Below the pieces are notes generated by a model, which was not told the origin of the DNA, ran no database searches, and was given only the letters and a program-made list of their open reading frames with translations. Shown here one piece after another: positions 16,901-26,792 of a stretch of 64,000 bases of DNA. Origin of the DNA: Kitasatospora aureofaciens (GTDB taxonomy: Bacteria; Actinomycetota; Actinomycetes; Streptomycetales; Streptomycetaceae); assembly GCF_019192735.1 (NCBI RefSeq), contig NZ_JAHTKP010000011.1, forward strand, positions 62,001 to 126,000, written 5' to 3'. A program made the translations under genes and the position numbers. Position 1 is the stretch's first letter. Every line of letters begins with the position of its first letter.

Positions 16901-18718
16901 CTACTTGGTGGTGCAGTGGACGCCTTCCTGGTCGAGCTTCTGGCCGGCCGCCTCGCAGTACGCCTTGACGTTGGCCCGGTGCTCGGCGCCCGTCTCGGCG
17001 AAGAGCGTCTGGGTCGGGGACATCGCGATGAAGTACAGCCACTTGCCGTCCGCCGGGTTCAGCACCGCCTTGATGGCGTCGTCACCGGGGTTGGAGATCG
17101 GCGTCGGCGGCAGGCCCGGATTGATGTAGGTGTTGTACTTGTTGGAGCCGTCGTTGATGTCCCTCTTGGTGAGGTCCTTGCGGCCGAGCGAGTACTGCAG
17201 CGTGGTGTCCATGCCGAGGGTGTGGTGCGTCTCGGTGTCGTTGGCCAGCCGGTTCTGGATGGTCTTGGCCATCTTCGCGAAGTCCCCCGGGTTGTTGCCC
17301 TCGCGCTGCAGGATGCTCGCCTCGATGACCACCTCGTACGCGGTCTTGAGGCCGGCCTTGGGGGCGTCGGCGTCCAGGCTCGCGTACTTGTCGGTGGCGT
17401 TCTTGACCATCTGCTTGAGCAGTTCCTCGGGCTTCATGCCGTCCGCGATGTTGTAGCGGGTCGGCCAGAGGAAGCCCTCGATGTTGCCGTTCGCGTACGC
17501 GGGCAGGCCGAGGGTGCCGGCCTGCGCCTTGGCGGCGCCCGCCGTGGTGCCCTGCGGCAGCTTCAGCTTCGTGTCGATCATGGCGTAGATCTCGGAGGAG
17601 GTCTTGCCCTCCGGGATGACCATCCCGTCGCCGCCGGCCCCGCTGAGGAGCGCGGTCAGCGCGGCGGCGGCCGGCATCTCCTTCTTCAGCGAGTAGAAGC
17701 CCGGCTGGACGGTCTTGCACTTGGGCTCGGCGTCACAGGCCTTGCTGAACGCCTCGACGCTCTTGACCACACCGGCGTTCTTCAGTGCGAGGCCGACCTG
17801 CGCACCGACCGCGCCCGGCTTCACCTCGACCTGGACCGTGCCGGTGCCGTCGCCGGTGAAGTCCGGCGGCGGGCCGAAGTGGTCCTGGTAGAAGCCGTAG
17901 CCCCACCAGCCGGCCCCGCCCATGGCGCCGAGCAGCACCAGCGCGACCAGCAGGCAGGCGCCGCCGTTGCGGCGGCCCGACTTCTTGCCCTTCTCCTTGC
18001 GCTTCTTCTGCGCCTCGCGGGAGGAGTCCTCCTCGCCGAGGAAGCCGGCCTGCTCGTGCTCGCCGTCCGCGTCGAGGTACCCGCCGTCCTCGCGGTGGCC
18101 GTCCTCATGAAGGCCGTCCGTGTGGCCGTCCCACTCCTCCTCGGCGGGCTCGTGCCCCGCCACCGCCGGGTCGGCGCCGGATTCCAGCGCGGCGGCCTCG
18201 GCCTCCCAGTCGATGCCGTCCGGACCGGGCCCGGACACCGGCTCGGCCTGCTGCGGTACGGGCTGCGGCGCCACCTGCTGCATCTGCGGCTGCTGCATCT
18301 GCTGCGGGTAGCCCTGCTGGGGCATCTGCTGCTGCGGGTACTGCCCCTGCTGCGCCATCTGCTGCTGGGGATACTGCTGCTGTCCCTGCTGAGGCATCTG
18401 CTGCTGCGGATACTGCCCCTGCTGGGGGTACTGCCCCTGCTGCGAGTACTGATCCTGCCCGCCCGGAAAGCCCTGCTGTCCGTACCCCTGCTGCTGGAAC
18501 TCCTGCTGGGGGAAGCCCTGCTGGGGCATCTGCTGCTGCGGGTACTGCCCCTGCTGAGGCATCTGCTGCTGGGAATACTCCGCCTGCTGCTGCCCCTGCT
18601 GGGGGTACTGCTGCGGGTACTGCTGCCACTGGCCGTCCTGCTGGCCGCCGTACGCGGGATCACCGGGGTGCCACGGCTCGGAGCCCTGGGGGCCGTAGCC
18701 CCGACCCAGATCGGTCAT
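16901..18718 (-). CDS. mltG: Endolytic transglycosylase MltG with long Gln-rich cytoplasmic tail
   Basis: MltG cuts nascent peptidoglycan glycan strands at the membrane and sets chain length. This 605-residue copy has a Gln/Pro/Tyr/Met-rich tail (about 30-160, units such as QQGQYPQQQMP), an acidic stretch (160-235), a basic stop-transfer patch (KKRKEKGKKSGRR), one helix (about 253-275) and an extracytoplasmic YceG domain (about 290-600). The family Glu region reads EASILQREGN, followed by NRL, MDTTLQYSLG and NPGLPPTPISNPG. ATG is at 18716-18718. It sits next to a second mltG. The low-complexity tail is unusual in the family and may be a protein-interaction or condensate-forming region. Confidence 0.9.
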   Translation of the reverse strand: MTDLGRGYGPQGSEPWHPGDPAYGGQQDGQWQQYPQQYPQQGQQQAEYSQQQMPQQGQYPQQQMPQQGFPQQEFQQQGYGQQGFPGGQDQYSQQGQYPQQGQYPQQQMPQQGQQQYPQQQMAQQGQYPQQQMPQQGYPQQMQQPQMQQVAPQPVPQQAEPVSGPGPDGIDWEAEAAALESGADPAVAGHEPAEEEWDGHTDGLHEDGHREDGGYLDADGEHEQAGFLGEEDSSREAQKKRKEKGKKSGRRNGGACLLVALVLLGAMGGAGWWGYGFYQDHFGPPPDFTGDGTGTVQVEVKPGAVGAQVGLALKNAGVVKSVEAFSKACDAEPKCKTVQPGFYSLKKEMPAAAALTALLSGAGGDGMVIPEGKTSSEIYAMIDTKLKLPQGTTAGAAKAQAGTLGLPAYANGNIEGFLWPTRYNIADGMKPEELLKQMVKNATDKYASLDADAPKAGLKTAYEVVIEASILQREGNNPGDFAKMAKTIQNRLANDTETHHTLGMDTTLQYSLGRKDLTKRDINDGSNKYNTYINPGLPPTPISNPGDDAIKAVLNPADGKWLYFIAMSPTQTLFAETGAEHRANVKAYCEAAGQKLDQEGVHCTTK

Positions 18719-18868
18719 TGATCCCCTTAACCGACGGAGACGGCCGGCGGATCGGACCGGCCGTCCGGGACGGCGTCCCGGCTGATTCTCGAACCGGCGT
18801 GCTAGCGCAGCGCCTGGGAAGAGACGTTACCGTACCGCAGACGCACCCCTGGCAGGGCGGACGAGCCG

Positions 18869-20119
18869 TCAGCGCTCGCCCTCACCTGCTGGAGCCTCGG
18901 CCGGCTTCGACGCCGCGGACGGCGACGCGGCACTCGGAGCCGCGGCCGCGGCGCTCGCCGGAGCCGCCCGATTGGCGTTGAATTCCACCACATTGCGCTG
19001 GTGCATCTCCAAGTTGTCGGTGAAGCGGGTGTCCCCCGGCTTCACGGTGACGAAGTACAGCCAGTCGCCCTGCGCCGGGTCCAGCGCGGCCATGATCGCC
19101 TGCCGCCCCGGGTTGGAGATCGGCGACGGCGGCAGCCCGGGGTGCAGGTAGGTGTTGTACGGCGAGTCGAGCCTGGTGTCGGTCACCGTGGTGTTCAGCG
19201 TGGACCGGCCGAGCGCGTAGTTGATCGTCGAGTCGAGCTGGAGCGGCATCCCCTTGGCCAGCCGGTTGTAGATCACCCTCGCGACCCGGCCCATGTCCTG
19301 GGTGTTGTCGGCCTCGCCCTCGACCATGCTGGCCACCGTGACCAGCCCGTAAAGGCTCTGCCCGAGGGTCTGCGCGACGATGTCGGCGTTGTCCCGGCTG
19401 AATTCCTTGCCGGCCCGCTCGATCATCTGTTTGAGCAGGTCGGCGGCGGTGGTCCCGTCCGTGACGCTGTACGTGGCGGGGAAGAGGTAGCCCTCGGGGC
19501 TGCCCTTGGCGAACTCGGGCAGGCCCAGTTCGGCGGCCCGCTCCTTGGCGGTGCGCTCGGTGGTGCCTTCGGGGAGGTTCAGCTTCTTGTCGATCGCCGT
19601 ATAGATCTGAGAGCCGCGCCAGCCCTCGGGAATGGTCAGGCCGTTGGCGTTCGCCGGGTCGATCAGGATGGAGAGCGCCGCCGCGGCCGACATCTTCTGC
19701 TTCAGCGTGTACGTGCCGGGCTGGATCCTCCCGGCCGCCGCGCTGCCCTTGGCGGCCCGGGTGAAGGCGAGCGAGCTGGCCACCACGCCGTTGCGCACCA
19801 GCGCGGACGCGATCTGGGACAGGCCCGCGCCCTCGGGCACCGAGACCTGGACGCTGTCGGTGCCCTGCCCCGCGTAGTCGACGGCGGCCGACGGCTTGCG
19901 CTGGCCCTGCACCCAGGTCCAGCCGGCCACCCCGGCCCCGCCGAAGACCGCGACCAGGGCGAAGGCGGTGAGCCCGCACGCCAGTCCGTTACGCCGTTGG
20001 TGCGGATCGGGTGCATCGGGGCGCGGGCGGGGCGCGCCCGGCGGACGGCCCTCCGGTTCCAGCACCGGCGCACCGAGGTGGCCGGGTGTGAGCCCCGGGT
20101 GGAAGTCCTGGTCGGTCAT
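18869..20119 (-). CDS. mltG: Endolytic transglycosylase MltG, second copy with short tail
   Basis: This 416-residue paralogue has a short Pro-rich cytoplasmic tail, one helix (about 43-68) and a YceG domain. It keeps ASMVEGEA, YNRLAKGMPLQLDSTINYAL, HPGLPPSPISNPG and DWLYFVTVK. I chose ATG at 20117-20119 (MTDQDFHPGL), because codons upstream run into a perfect palindromic terminator. The C-terminus carries an Ala/Ser/Pro-rich tail of about 40 residues. It precedes the Gln-rich copy by 150 bp on the same strand, so the pair probably arose by duplication. Confidence 0.93.
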   Translation of the reverse strand: MTDQDFHPGLTPGHLGAPVLEPEGRPPGAPRPRPDAPDPHQRRNGLACGLTAFALVAVFGGAGVAGWTWVQGQRKPSAAVDYAGQGTDSVQVSVPEGAGLSQIASALVRNGVVASSLAFTRAAKGSAAAGRIQPGTYTLKQKMSAAAALSILIDPANANGLTIPEGWRGSQIYTAIDKKLNLPEGTTERTAKERAAELGLPEFAKGSPEGYLFPATYSVTDGTTAADLLKQMIERAGKEFSRDNADIVAQTLGQSLYGLVTVASMVEGEADNTQDMGRVARVIYNRLAKGMPLQLDSTINYALGRSTLNTTVTDTRLDSPYNTYLHPGLPPSPISNPGRQAIMAALDPAQGDWLYFVTVKPGDTRFTDNLEMHQRNVVEFNANRAAPASAAAAAPSAASPSAASKPAEAPAGEGER

Positions 20120-20149
20120 GGCGCGCGCCCCCTCGGCGGTCCCGAAACG

Positions 20150-20187
20150 GAGAGGGTCCGTGCGGACGCGTCCGCACGGACCCTCTC
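20150..20187. terminator. 38-bp perfect palindrome between ruvX and mltG
   Basis: Two 19-bp arms (starting GAGAGGGTCCG) are exact reverse complements with no spacer. It lies 20 bp after the ruvX stop and 30 bp before the next mltG start, so it should end the alaS-ruvX transcript and give mltG its own promoter. Confidence 0.85.
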
Positions 20188-20207
20188 GGGACGTTAGAAC
20201 AGGCCGG

Positions 20208-20699
20208 TCAGCCCGCCGCCTCGACGCTCTCACCGGGCGGGCGTCCGCTCACCCGTTCGGACTCAAGGGCGGTCTGCAGGATCACCACCGCGGCGGCCTG
20301 GTCGACCACCGAGCGGCCCTTCTTCGCCTTGACGCCCGAGGCGCGCAGCCCGTGGGTCGCGGTCACGGTGGACATCCGCTCGTCGACCAGCCGGACCGGC
20401 ACCGGGTAGAGCCGGTTGGCCAGCCGGGCGGCGTACGCGCGGACCTTCTCCGCCGCCGGGCCCTCCTTGCCGCTGAGCGAGCGCGGCAGCCCGACGATCA
20501 CCTCCATCGCGTCGTACTCCTCGACGATGGCGGCGATCCTGGCCTGCGACTTCACGCCGGCCGGAACGGTCTCCACGGGCGTGGCGAGCACCCCGTCGGG
20601 GTCGCAGGAGGCGACCCCGATCCGGGCGTCACCGACGTCGACGGCGATCCGCCGCCCCCGTCGGAAGGGGGGCCTCAAGGGCCTCTCCTCGAACTCCAT
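20208..20699 (-). CDS. ruvX: Holliday junction resolvase-like YqgF/RuvX
   Basis: The 163-residue RNase H-fold nuclease family member is thought to process pre-16S rRNA and possibly Holliday junctions. It contains RIAVDVGDARIGVASCDPDG (first catalytic Asp), VIVGLPRSLSGKEG, VRLVDERMSTVTA and a final acidic site VDQAAAVVIL. ATG at 20697-20699 follows the alaS stop by 10 bp. The junction carries an 11-bp tandem duplication (20691-20712) that repeats the TGATGGAGTTC start region; the upstream ATG copy is out of frame and stops after three codons. Confidence 0.94.
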   Translation of the reverse strand: MEFEERPLRPPFRRGRRIAVDVGDARIGVASCDPDGVLATPVETVPAGVKSQARIAAIVEEYDAMEVIVGLPRSLSGKEGPAAEKVRAYAARLANRLYPVPVRLVDERMSTVTATHGLRASGVKAKKGRSVVDQAAAVVILQTALESERVSGRPPGESVEAAG

Positions 20700-20709
20700 C
20701 AGAACTCCA

Positions 20710-23379
20710 TCAGGAGGCGCGCTCCGCGACCAGGCCACGCACCGCGGCGACGGCCTCGCCGACCGCGGCCGGGTTGGAGCCGCCGCCCTGGGCGACGTCG
20801 TCCTTGCCGCCACCGCCGCCGCCGAGGGTCTTGGCGGCGACCCGGACCAGCTCGCCGGCCTTGATGCCGCGGCTGCGGGCGTCCTCGTTGGTGGCGATCA
20901 CGGTCAGCGGGCGGTCGTTCGCCACGGTGAAGGCGGCGACCACGGCCGGGCGCGAGCCGAGGCGGCCGCGCACGTCCAGGACCAGCTTGCGCAGCTCGTC
21001 CGCGCCGACACCGTCGGCGACCTGGGCGGCCACCACGGAGATGCCGTGCACGTCCTCGGCCGAGTCGGCCAGGCCCGCCGCGGCGGCCAGCACCTTCTCG
21101 GCGCGGAAGCGCTCGATCTCCTTCTCGGCGTCCTTGAGCTTGGCGAGCATGCCCGAGATCTTCTCCGGCAGCTCCTCCGGGCGGCCCTTGACCAGCTCGG
21201 TGAGCTGGGAGACCACGGTGTGCTCGCGAGCCAGGAACCTGTACGCGTCGACGCCGACCAGCGCCTCGACGCGGCGCACGCCGGAGCCGATCGAGGACTC
21301 GCCGAGCAGCTTCACCAGGCCCAGCTGGGCGGTGTTGCCGACGTGGGTGCCGCCGCACAGCTCCTTGGAGAAGTCGCCGATGGTGACGACCCGGACCTCG
21401 TCGCCGTACTTCTCGCCGAACATCGCGATGGCGCCGGCCTTGCGGGCCTGGTCCATCGTCATGACCTCGGCGGTGACCTCCAGTTCGCGGGTCAGCACGT
21501 CGTTGATCTTCTGCTCGACGTCGACCAGCACGCTGCCGGGCACGGCGGCGGGCGAGCCGAAGTCGAAGCGGAAGCGGCCCGGGGCGTTCTCGGAGCCGGC
21601 CTGGGCGGCCGTCGGGCCGAGCGCGTCGCGCAGCGCCTGGTGGGTCAGGTGGGTGGCCGAGTGGGCGCGGGCGATCGCCCGGCGGCGGTCGACGTCGATG
21701 GTGGCGTAGGCGGACGCGCCGAGCACCACCTCGCCGAACAGCACACCACCGGAGTGCACGATCACACCCGGGACGGGCTGCTGCACGTCGCGGATCTCCA
21801 CCACCGCGCCGGACTCCAGCCGGATCCGGCCGTGGTCGGCGAGCTGGCCGCCGCCCTCGGCGTAGAACGGGGTGCGGTCGAGGATGATCTCGACCTCGTC
21901 GCCCTCCGAGGCGGCCGGCGACGGAACGCCGTCCACCAGCAGGCCGACCACGGTGGCCTCGCCCTCGGTGAGGGTGTAGCCGGTGAACAGGCTCGCGCCG
22001 GACTTGTCGGCGACCTCGCGGTACGCGGCGACGTCCGCGTGGCCCATCTTCTTGGCCTTGGCGTCCGCCTTGGCGCGGTCCCGCTGCTCCTGCATCAGGC
22101 GGCGGAAGCCGGCCTCGTCCACCTGGAGGCCCTGCTCCTCGGCCATCTCCAGGGTCAGGTCGATCGGGAAGCCGTAGGTGTCGTGCAGCTTGAACGCCTG
22201 GTCGCCGGAGAGGACCACGCCGCCGGCCTGCTTGGTCTCGGTGACCGCGGCGTCGAGCAGGCTGGTGCCGGCCTTCAGGGTCTGCAGGAAGGCCACCTCC
22301 TCCGCGACGACGACCGTCTCGATGCGCTTGCGCTCGGCCTCCAGCTCCGGGTACTGCGGGGCCATCGCCTTGATCGCGGTGTCGATGAGCACCTTGGCGA
22401 CCGGCCCGGTGGCGCCCAGCAGGCGCATGTTGCGGATGGCACGGCGCAGGATGCGGCGCAGCACGTAGCCGCGGCCCTCGTTGCCGGGGGTGACGCCGTC
22501 GCCGACGAGCATCAGCGCGGTGCGGATGTGGTCGGTGACCACGCGCAGCGAGACGTCCGACTTGTGGTCGGCGCCGTAGGCGTGGCCGGTGAGCTCGGCG
22601 GCGCGGTCGAGGATCATCCGGCTGGTGTCGATCTCGAAGAGGTTGTCGACGCCCTGCAGGATGGCGGCGAGGCGCTCCAGGCCGAGGCCGGTGTCGATGT
22701 TCTTGCTCGGCAGGTCGCCGAGGATCTCGAAGCCGTCCTTGCCGTCGCCGTGGCCGCGCTCGTACTGCATGAAGACCAGGTTCCAGATCTCCAGGTAGCG
22801 CTCGCCGTTGACGGCCGGGCCGCCCTCCTCGCCGTAGGCGGGGCCACGGTCGTAGTTGATCTCCGAGCACGGGCCGCACGGGCCGGGGACGCCCATCGAC
22901 CAGAAGTTGTCCTTCATGCCGAGGCGCTGGATCCGCTCGGCGGGCACGCCGATGACGTCACGCCAGATCTGCTCGGCCTCGTCGTCGTCCTTGTAGACGG
23001 TGATCCAGAGCTTCTCCTTCTCCAGGCCGTAGCCGCCGTCCGTGACGGAGCTGGTGAGCAGCTCCCACGCGAACTTGATGGCGCCTTCCTTGAAGTAGTC
23101 GCCGAAGGAGAAGTTGCCGCACATCTGGAAGAAGGAGCCGTGCCGGGTGGTCTTCCCGACCTCCTCGATGTCCAGGGTGCGCACGCACTTCTGGACGCTG
23201 GTGGCGCGCGAGAACTGCGGCTTGACCTCGCCCAGGAAGTAGGGCTTGAACGGCACCATGCCGGCGTTGACCAGCAGCAGGGTGGGGTCGTCGGCGACCA
23301 GGGACGCCGACGGAACGACGGTGTGGCCGCGCTCCTCGAAGAAGCGCAGCCAGCGGCGGCGGATCTCAGCCGACTCCAT
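20710..23379 (-). CDS. alaS: Alanyl-tRNA synthetase
   Basis: The 889-residue class II synthetase charges tRNA-Ala. The catalytic core starts [20 protein letters not shown], with motif 2 region [18 protein letters not shown]. The editing domain has [15 protein letters not shown] and CGGTHV, whose His and Cys residues bind zinc, and the C-terminal Gly-rich domain ends [18 protein letters not shown] overlaps the preceding gene's TAA by 1 nt. Length is normal. Confidence 0.98.
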   Translation of the reverse strand: MESAEIRRRWLRFFEERGHTVVPSASLVADDPTLLLVNAGMVPFKPYFLGEVKPQFSRATSVQKCVRTLDIEEVGKTTRHGSFFQMCGNFSFGDYFKEGAIKFAWELLTSSVTDGGYGLEKEKLWITVYKDDDEAEQIWRDVIGVPAERIQRLGMKDNFWSMGVPGPCGPCSEINYDRGPAYGEEGGPAVNGERYLEIWNLVFMQYERGHGDGKDGFEILGDLPSKNIDTGLGLERLAAILQGVDNLFEIDTSRMILDRAAELTGHAYGADHKSDVSLRVVTDHIRTALMLVGDGVTPGNEGRGYVLRRILRRAIRNMRLLGATGPVAKVLIDTAIKAMAPQYPELEAERKRIETVVVAEEVAFLQTLKAGTSLLDAAVTETKQAGGVVLSGDQAFKLHDTYGFPIDLTLEMAEEQGLQVDEAGFRRLMQEQRDRAKADAKAKKMGHADVAAYREVADKSGASLFTGYTLTEGEATVVGLLVDGVPSPAASEGDEVEIILDRTPFYAEGGGQLADHGRIRLESGAVVEIRDVQQPVPGVIVHSGGVLFGEVVLGASAYATIDVDRRRAIARAHSATHLTHQALRDALGPTAAQAGSENAPGRFRFDFGSPAAVPGSVLVDVEQKINDVLTRELEVTAEVMTMDQARKAGAIAMFGEKYGDEVRVVTIGDFSKELCGGTHVGNTAQLGLVKLLGESSIGSGVRRVEALVGVDAYRFLAREHTVVSQLTELVKGRPEELPEKISGMLAKLKDAEKEIERFRAEKVLAAAAGLADSAEDVHGISVVAAQVADGVGADELRKLVLDVRGRLGSRPAVVAAFTVANDRPLTVIATNEDARSRGIKAGELVRVAAKTLGGGGGGKDDVAQGGGSNPAAVGEAVAAVRGLVAERAS

Positions 23380-23819
23380 TAGTGGTCCTTCCGGTTCGGG
23401 GTGCCGCCCCGCTGCGGCAGGGCGCGGCGGGACGTTGACTCAATGGCTTGTGCGGTGCGGGCACCGTTGGGTACAGCGCGGGAACTGCTGGACGGAGGCA
23501 GGGCGGCGGCCGGGCTGCCGGGCGCCGCCGAGATAGCTCGGTACTGCGGCTCGCCCCTGAGCACCCGGGGGCGCCGGGGCTCGACGACGGCGGTGCCGTG
23601 CAGTCCGAGGTCGTCGCGCAGCTGCTCCTCGCGCTCGGCCATGCCGGCCTTCACGTCCTGGGCGAACTGCTTGGCCAGGTCGCCCAGGTGCAACGCGCCG
23701 CGCGCGGCGGTGCCGGAGAGGCTGTCCGGGGTGAGCCGGTGCACGGCCGCGTTGGCCTTGTTCATGGCCCAGACGGTGGCGCCGGCGCCGACCGCCATCC
23801 AGAAGATGCGTCGCACCAT
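23379..23819 (-). CDS. Small membrane-anchored protein upstream of alaS (DUF6167-like)
   Basis: The 146-residue protein has an N-terminal hydrophobic segment ([20 protein letters not shown]) and an amphipathic middle ([20 protein letters not shown]). It has a disordered Pro/Ser/Arg-rich tail. It resembles a conserved actinobacterial protein found next to alaS; function is unknown. It is tightly linked to alaS (1-nt overlap) and lies 4 bp after the DUF948 gene, so the three form one unit. The family name is from memory. Confidence 0.75.
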   Translation of the reverse strand: MVRRIFWMAVGAGATVWAMNKANAAVHRLTPDSLSGTAARGALHLGDLAKQFAQDVKAGMAEREEQLRDDLGLHGTAVVEPRRPRVLRGEPQYRAISAAPGSPAAALPPSSSSRAVPNGARTAQAIESTSRRALPQRGGTPNRKDH

Positions 23820-23823
23820 GCCG

Positions 23824-24303
23824 TCAGCCCCTCACCGCGCGCCGGACCCGGGAGAGCAAGCCGTTGCGCGGCGCGGTCGCCGCGCGCACCTCGGCCCGGA
23901 TCAGCCGGGCCAGCTCCTCGCGCTCGCCTACCTGGCCGGGCACGGCCGGGGCGCCGCTCTGCTGCTTGGCGACGGCCTTGCGGACGCCGTAGCTGAAGGC
24001 CGCGACCTTCACCAGCGGTCCGCCCAGGGTGGCCGCGACGGTGGAGGACAGCGCGTTGGCATTGGCGGCGGCGTCCTGGACGTTGGCGGTGATCTCGTCG
24101 ACCCGCTCCAGCTGCTCGTTGGCGCTGCGCACCGCGGCGCCCGCGTCCGTCAGCAGCGGCACGGCCTGCTCGGTGACGGCGGAGACCAGGACGGTGGCCT
24201 CCTTCAGGACCCGCGAGAGCCGGACCAGCACCACGGCGAGCAGGGTGACCAGGACCGCCCAGAACACGGCGACGAGCAATCCGGCCAGCTCTCCCACGGA
24301 CAC
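23824..24303 (-). CDS. DUF948-type membrane protein
   Basis: The 159-residue protein has one N-terminal helix (ELAGLLVAVFWAVLVTLLAV) followed by a long coiled-coil-like region (RLSRVLKEATVLVSAVTEQA, SANEQLERVDEITANVQDAA) and a basic tail. This is the DUF948 pattern, of unknown function. I chose GTG at 24301-24303 with GAGGGAG about 10 nt upstream. It is the first gene of the DUF948-small membrane protein-alaS-ruvX unit. Confidence 0.82.
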   Translation of the reverse strand: MSVGELAGLLVAVFWAVLVTLLAVVLVRLSRVLKEATVLVSAVTEQAVPLLTDAGAAVRSANEQLERVDEITANVQDAAANANALSSTVAATLGGPLVKVAAFSYGVRKAVAKQQSGAPAVPGQVGEREELARLIRAEVRAATAPRNGLLSRVRRAVRG

Positions 24304-24532
24304 CTTTGCGCGCTCCCTCGCCTTGCTGTTCTCCAAACGGAACCCTATCGCGCCCACGCCCGGTTTCCGGACCGGGTTATCGGCGGCGAGCTCCCCCGCG
24401 ATCCGGTCGGGTGTGCGAACCGCCCGCGTAACCTACCGGCCGGTCACCTCGTTCTGCCAGGCGGGCCGTCGCCCGTACGGCCCGACGCACGTCCGGACCG
24501 CGAGGGTCCGGGCCCGGACACGGGAGCAGCGC

Positions 24533-26743
24533 TTGGCCGGCGACTGGACAGCACAGCCTCGGGAGGCCGCGCTGCGGCGGGAGCCGGAGCCCGGCCGGCT
24601 GCCGGCCGAGGTGACCGGCTTCGTCGGGCGGCAGCGGGAGCTGGCCGAACTGGCCGGGCTGCTGGCGGCCGTCCGGCTGGTGACGGTGACCGGGCCGGGC
24701 GGGGTCGGCAAGAGCCGGCTGGCGCTGCGCGCGGCGGCCCGGGCGACCGGCGCGTTCCCGGACGGCACCTGGCTGGTCGACGTCTCCCCCGTGCAGGACC
24801 CGATACTGCTCGGCCACGCCGTCCTGAAGGCGCTGCGGCTGACCGACGGCACCGCCCGCCCGCCGCTGGACGTGCTGACCGAGCAGCTGGTCGGCCGCCG
24901 CCTGCTCATCCTGCTGGACGGCTGCGAACACCTGGTGGACGCCTGCGCGGAGCTGGCCGAGTCGCTGCTGCGCGCCCTGCCCGGCCTGCGGGTCCTGGCC
25001 ACCAGCCGGGCCGCGCTGCGCACCTCGGGCGAGCACCTGCTCACGCTGGCCCCGCTGCCGGTCGGCCCGGTGCGTCCGGGAGTGCTGCCGGACGCGGTGC
25101 GGCTGTTCGCCGACCGGGCTCGCGCGGTGCTGCCGTCCTTCGCGGTGACGGAGGCGAACGCCGAGGCGATCGGCCTGCTCTGCCGCCGGCTGGACGGCAT
25201 CCCGCTCGCCGTGGAGCTGGCGGCCGGACGGCTGCGCGCGCTGTCGGTGGAGCAGATCACCGCCCGTTTGGACGACCGGTTCCGGCTGCTGACCGGCGGC
25301 GCGAGAACGGCCCTGCCCAGACACCAGACGATGCGTACGACGATCGGCTGGAGCCATGAGCTCTGCACTGTGCAGGAACGTTTGCTCTGGGCCCGCCTCT
25401 CGGTCTTCGCGGGCAGTTTCGACCTGGAGGCCGCCGAGTACGTCTGCGCCGGCGAGGGCATCGCGGCCGAGGACGTGCTCGACCTGCTCGCCGAACTCGT
25501 CGCCAAGTCCGTCGTCCTGCGCGAGGACAGCGCCTTCGGCGTCCGCTTCCGGCTGCTGGACACCCTGCGCGAGTACGGCGGCCACTGGCTGCGCGCGGCC
25601 GGCGGCGAGCACCGCCCGCTGCGCCGCCACCGGGACTGGTACCTCGGCGTGGCCACCTGGGGTGAGGTCGAGTGGTTCGGCCCCCGGCAGGCGGAGACCG
25701 CCGAGCGCACCGGGCTCGCCCACACCAACCTCCGGGCGGCGCTGGAGTTCTGCCTGGCCGAGCCCGGCGAAGAGCAGCTCGCCCTGCTGCTGGCGGGCAC
25801 GCTCTGGTTCTACTGGGTCGGCAGCGGCCACCTCGGCGAGGGCCGGCACTGGCTGGACCGCGCGCTCTCCCTGGATCGCGAGCCGACCGAGGCCCGCGCC
25901 AAGGCCCTCTGGGTGACCGGGTACATGGCCACCCTCCAGGGCGACCTGGCCGCGGCCCGCCCGGCCCTGGAGGAATGCCGCCGCCAGGCCATGGACACCG
26001 GCGACGACCGCGCGCTCGCCTACGCCGTCCACCGGCAGGGCTGCGCGGCCCTGATCGGCGACGAACCGGACCGCGCCGCCGAGCTGTTCGAGGAGGCGCT
26101 CTGGCACTACCGGACCATCGGGGAGCTCAACAGCAACGTCCTGATGGCGATGTTCGAGCTGGGCCTCGCGTACATCTTCCAGGGCGACCGGGAGAGCGGC
26201 GAGCTCTGGTTCGGCCAGGCCCGCGAGCTGTGCGAGGAGCACGGCGAGCAGTGGGCGTACGCGTACGTGCTGTACGCGATGGCGTTCTCGCACTGGCTGG
26301 GGGGTGACGTCCGCCCGGCCCGCACGCTGGCCCGGGAGAGCGTCCGGCGCAACCACGTGTTCCACGACCTGCTGGGCATCGTGCTGGGCATCGACCTGCT
26401 GGCGCTGCTGGAGACCGAGCCCGCCGGGCCGGAGGCGCCGGGCAACCTGTGCGAGGCCCGGGTGCTCCAGGGCGCCGCGCACCGCATCTGGCGCACGGTG
26501 GGCACGCCGTTCATGGGCTCGCGCTCGTTCTTCGGCCCGCACCAGGAGTGCGCGGAGCGGGCCCGAGCCGGCCTCACCGAGCAGGAGTACGAGGCCTGTT
26601 ACGCGACCGGCACCCGGCTCGACCTGGACGCCGCGGTGAGCAGGGCGCTCGGCAGCGGCGGCCCCGCGGACGGCCCAGGGCCGACGCCCGGACCATGCTC
26701 GATGCCGCCCGCGCCCGCGCCGTCGCCGGTGCGGAATAGCTGA
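24533..26743 (+). CDS. LuxR-type STAND ATPase lacking the HTH domain
   Basis: The protein of about 736 residues begins near PAEVTGFVGRQRELAELAGL. It has a STAND ATPase: Walker A GPGGVGKSRLALR, Walker B RLLILLDGCEH, then RVLATSRAALR and GIPLAVELAAGRLRALS. A winged-helix-like segment (LSVFAGSFDLEAAEYVCAG) and TPR-like repeats follow. Streptomycete proteins of this type usually end in a LuxR HTH; this one stops after LDAAVSRALGSGG plus a short Pro-rich tail, with no HTH in any nearby frame. Without DNA binding it may act through a partner. TTG at 24533 has GGGAG 6 nt upstream but the frame is open further 5', so the start is uncertain. Confidence 0.82.
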   Translation: MAGDWTAQPREAALRREPEPGRLPAEVTGFVGRQRELAELAGLLAAVRLVTVTGPGGVGKSRLALRAAARATGAFPDGTWLVDVSPVQDPILLGHAVLKALRLTDGTARPPLDVLTEQLVGRRLLILLDGCEHLVDACAELAESLLRALPGLRVLATSRAALRTSGEHLLTLAPLPVGPVRPGVLPDAVRLFADRARAVLPSFAVTEANAEAIGLLCRRLDGIPLAVELAAGRLRALSVEQITARLDDRFRLLTGGARTALPRHQTMRTTIGWSHELCTVQERLLWARLSVFAGSFDLEAAEYVCAGEGIAAEDVLDLLAELVAKSVVLREDSAFGVRFRLLDTLREYGGHWLRAAGGEHRPLRRHRDWYLGVATWGEVEWFGPRQAETAERTGLAHTNLRAALEFCLAEPGEEQLALLLAGTLWFYWVGSGHLGEGRHWLDRALSLDREPTEARAKALWVTGYMATLQGDLAAARPALEECRRQAMDTGDDRALAYAVHRQGCAALIGDEPDRAAELFEEALWHYRTIGELNSNVLMAMFELGLAYIFQGDRESGELWFGQARELCEEHGEQWAYAYVLYAMAFSHWLGGDVRPARTLARESVRRNHVFHDLLGIVLGIDLLALLETEPAGPEAPGNLCEARVLQGAAHRIWRTVGTPFMGSRSFFGPHQECAERARAGLTEQEYEACYATGTRLDLDAAVSRALGSGGPADGPGPTPGPCSMPPAPAPSPVRNS

Positions 26744-26792
26744 AGCTTGCGGATTGCTTGAGGAGGCAAGCAACTCCCCGGAAGGAGCCACC

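Noticed and set aside
18240..18630. Possible CRISPR-like or tandem-repeat array
   Set aside because: The repeats are imperfect codon repeats encoding Gln-rich protein inside an intact MltG frame. There are no fixed-length spacers.
16901..18718. Loss of the catalytic Glu in the Gln-rich MltG (QRE instead of EGE)
   Set aside because: The second Glu of the motif, which I believe is the more conserved one, is present in both copies. I cannot call the enzyme inactive.
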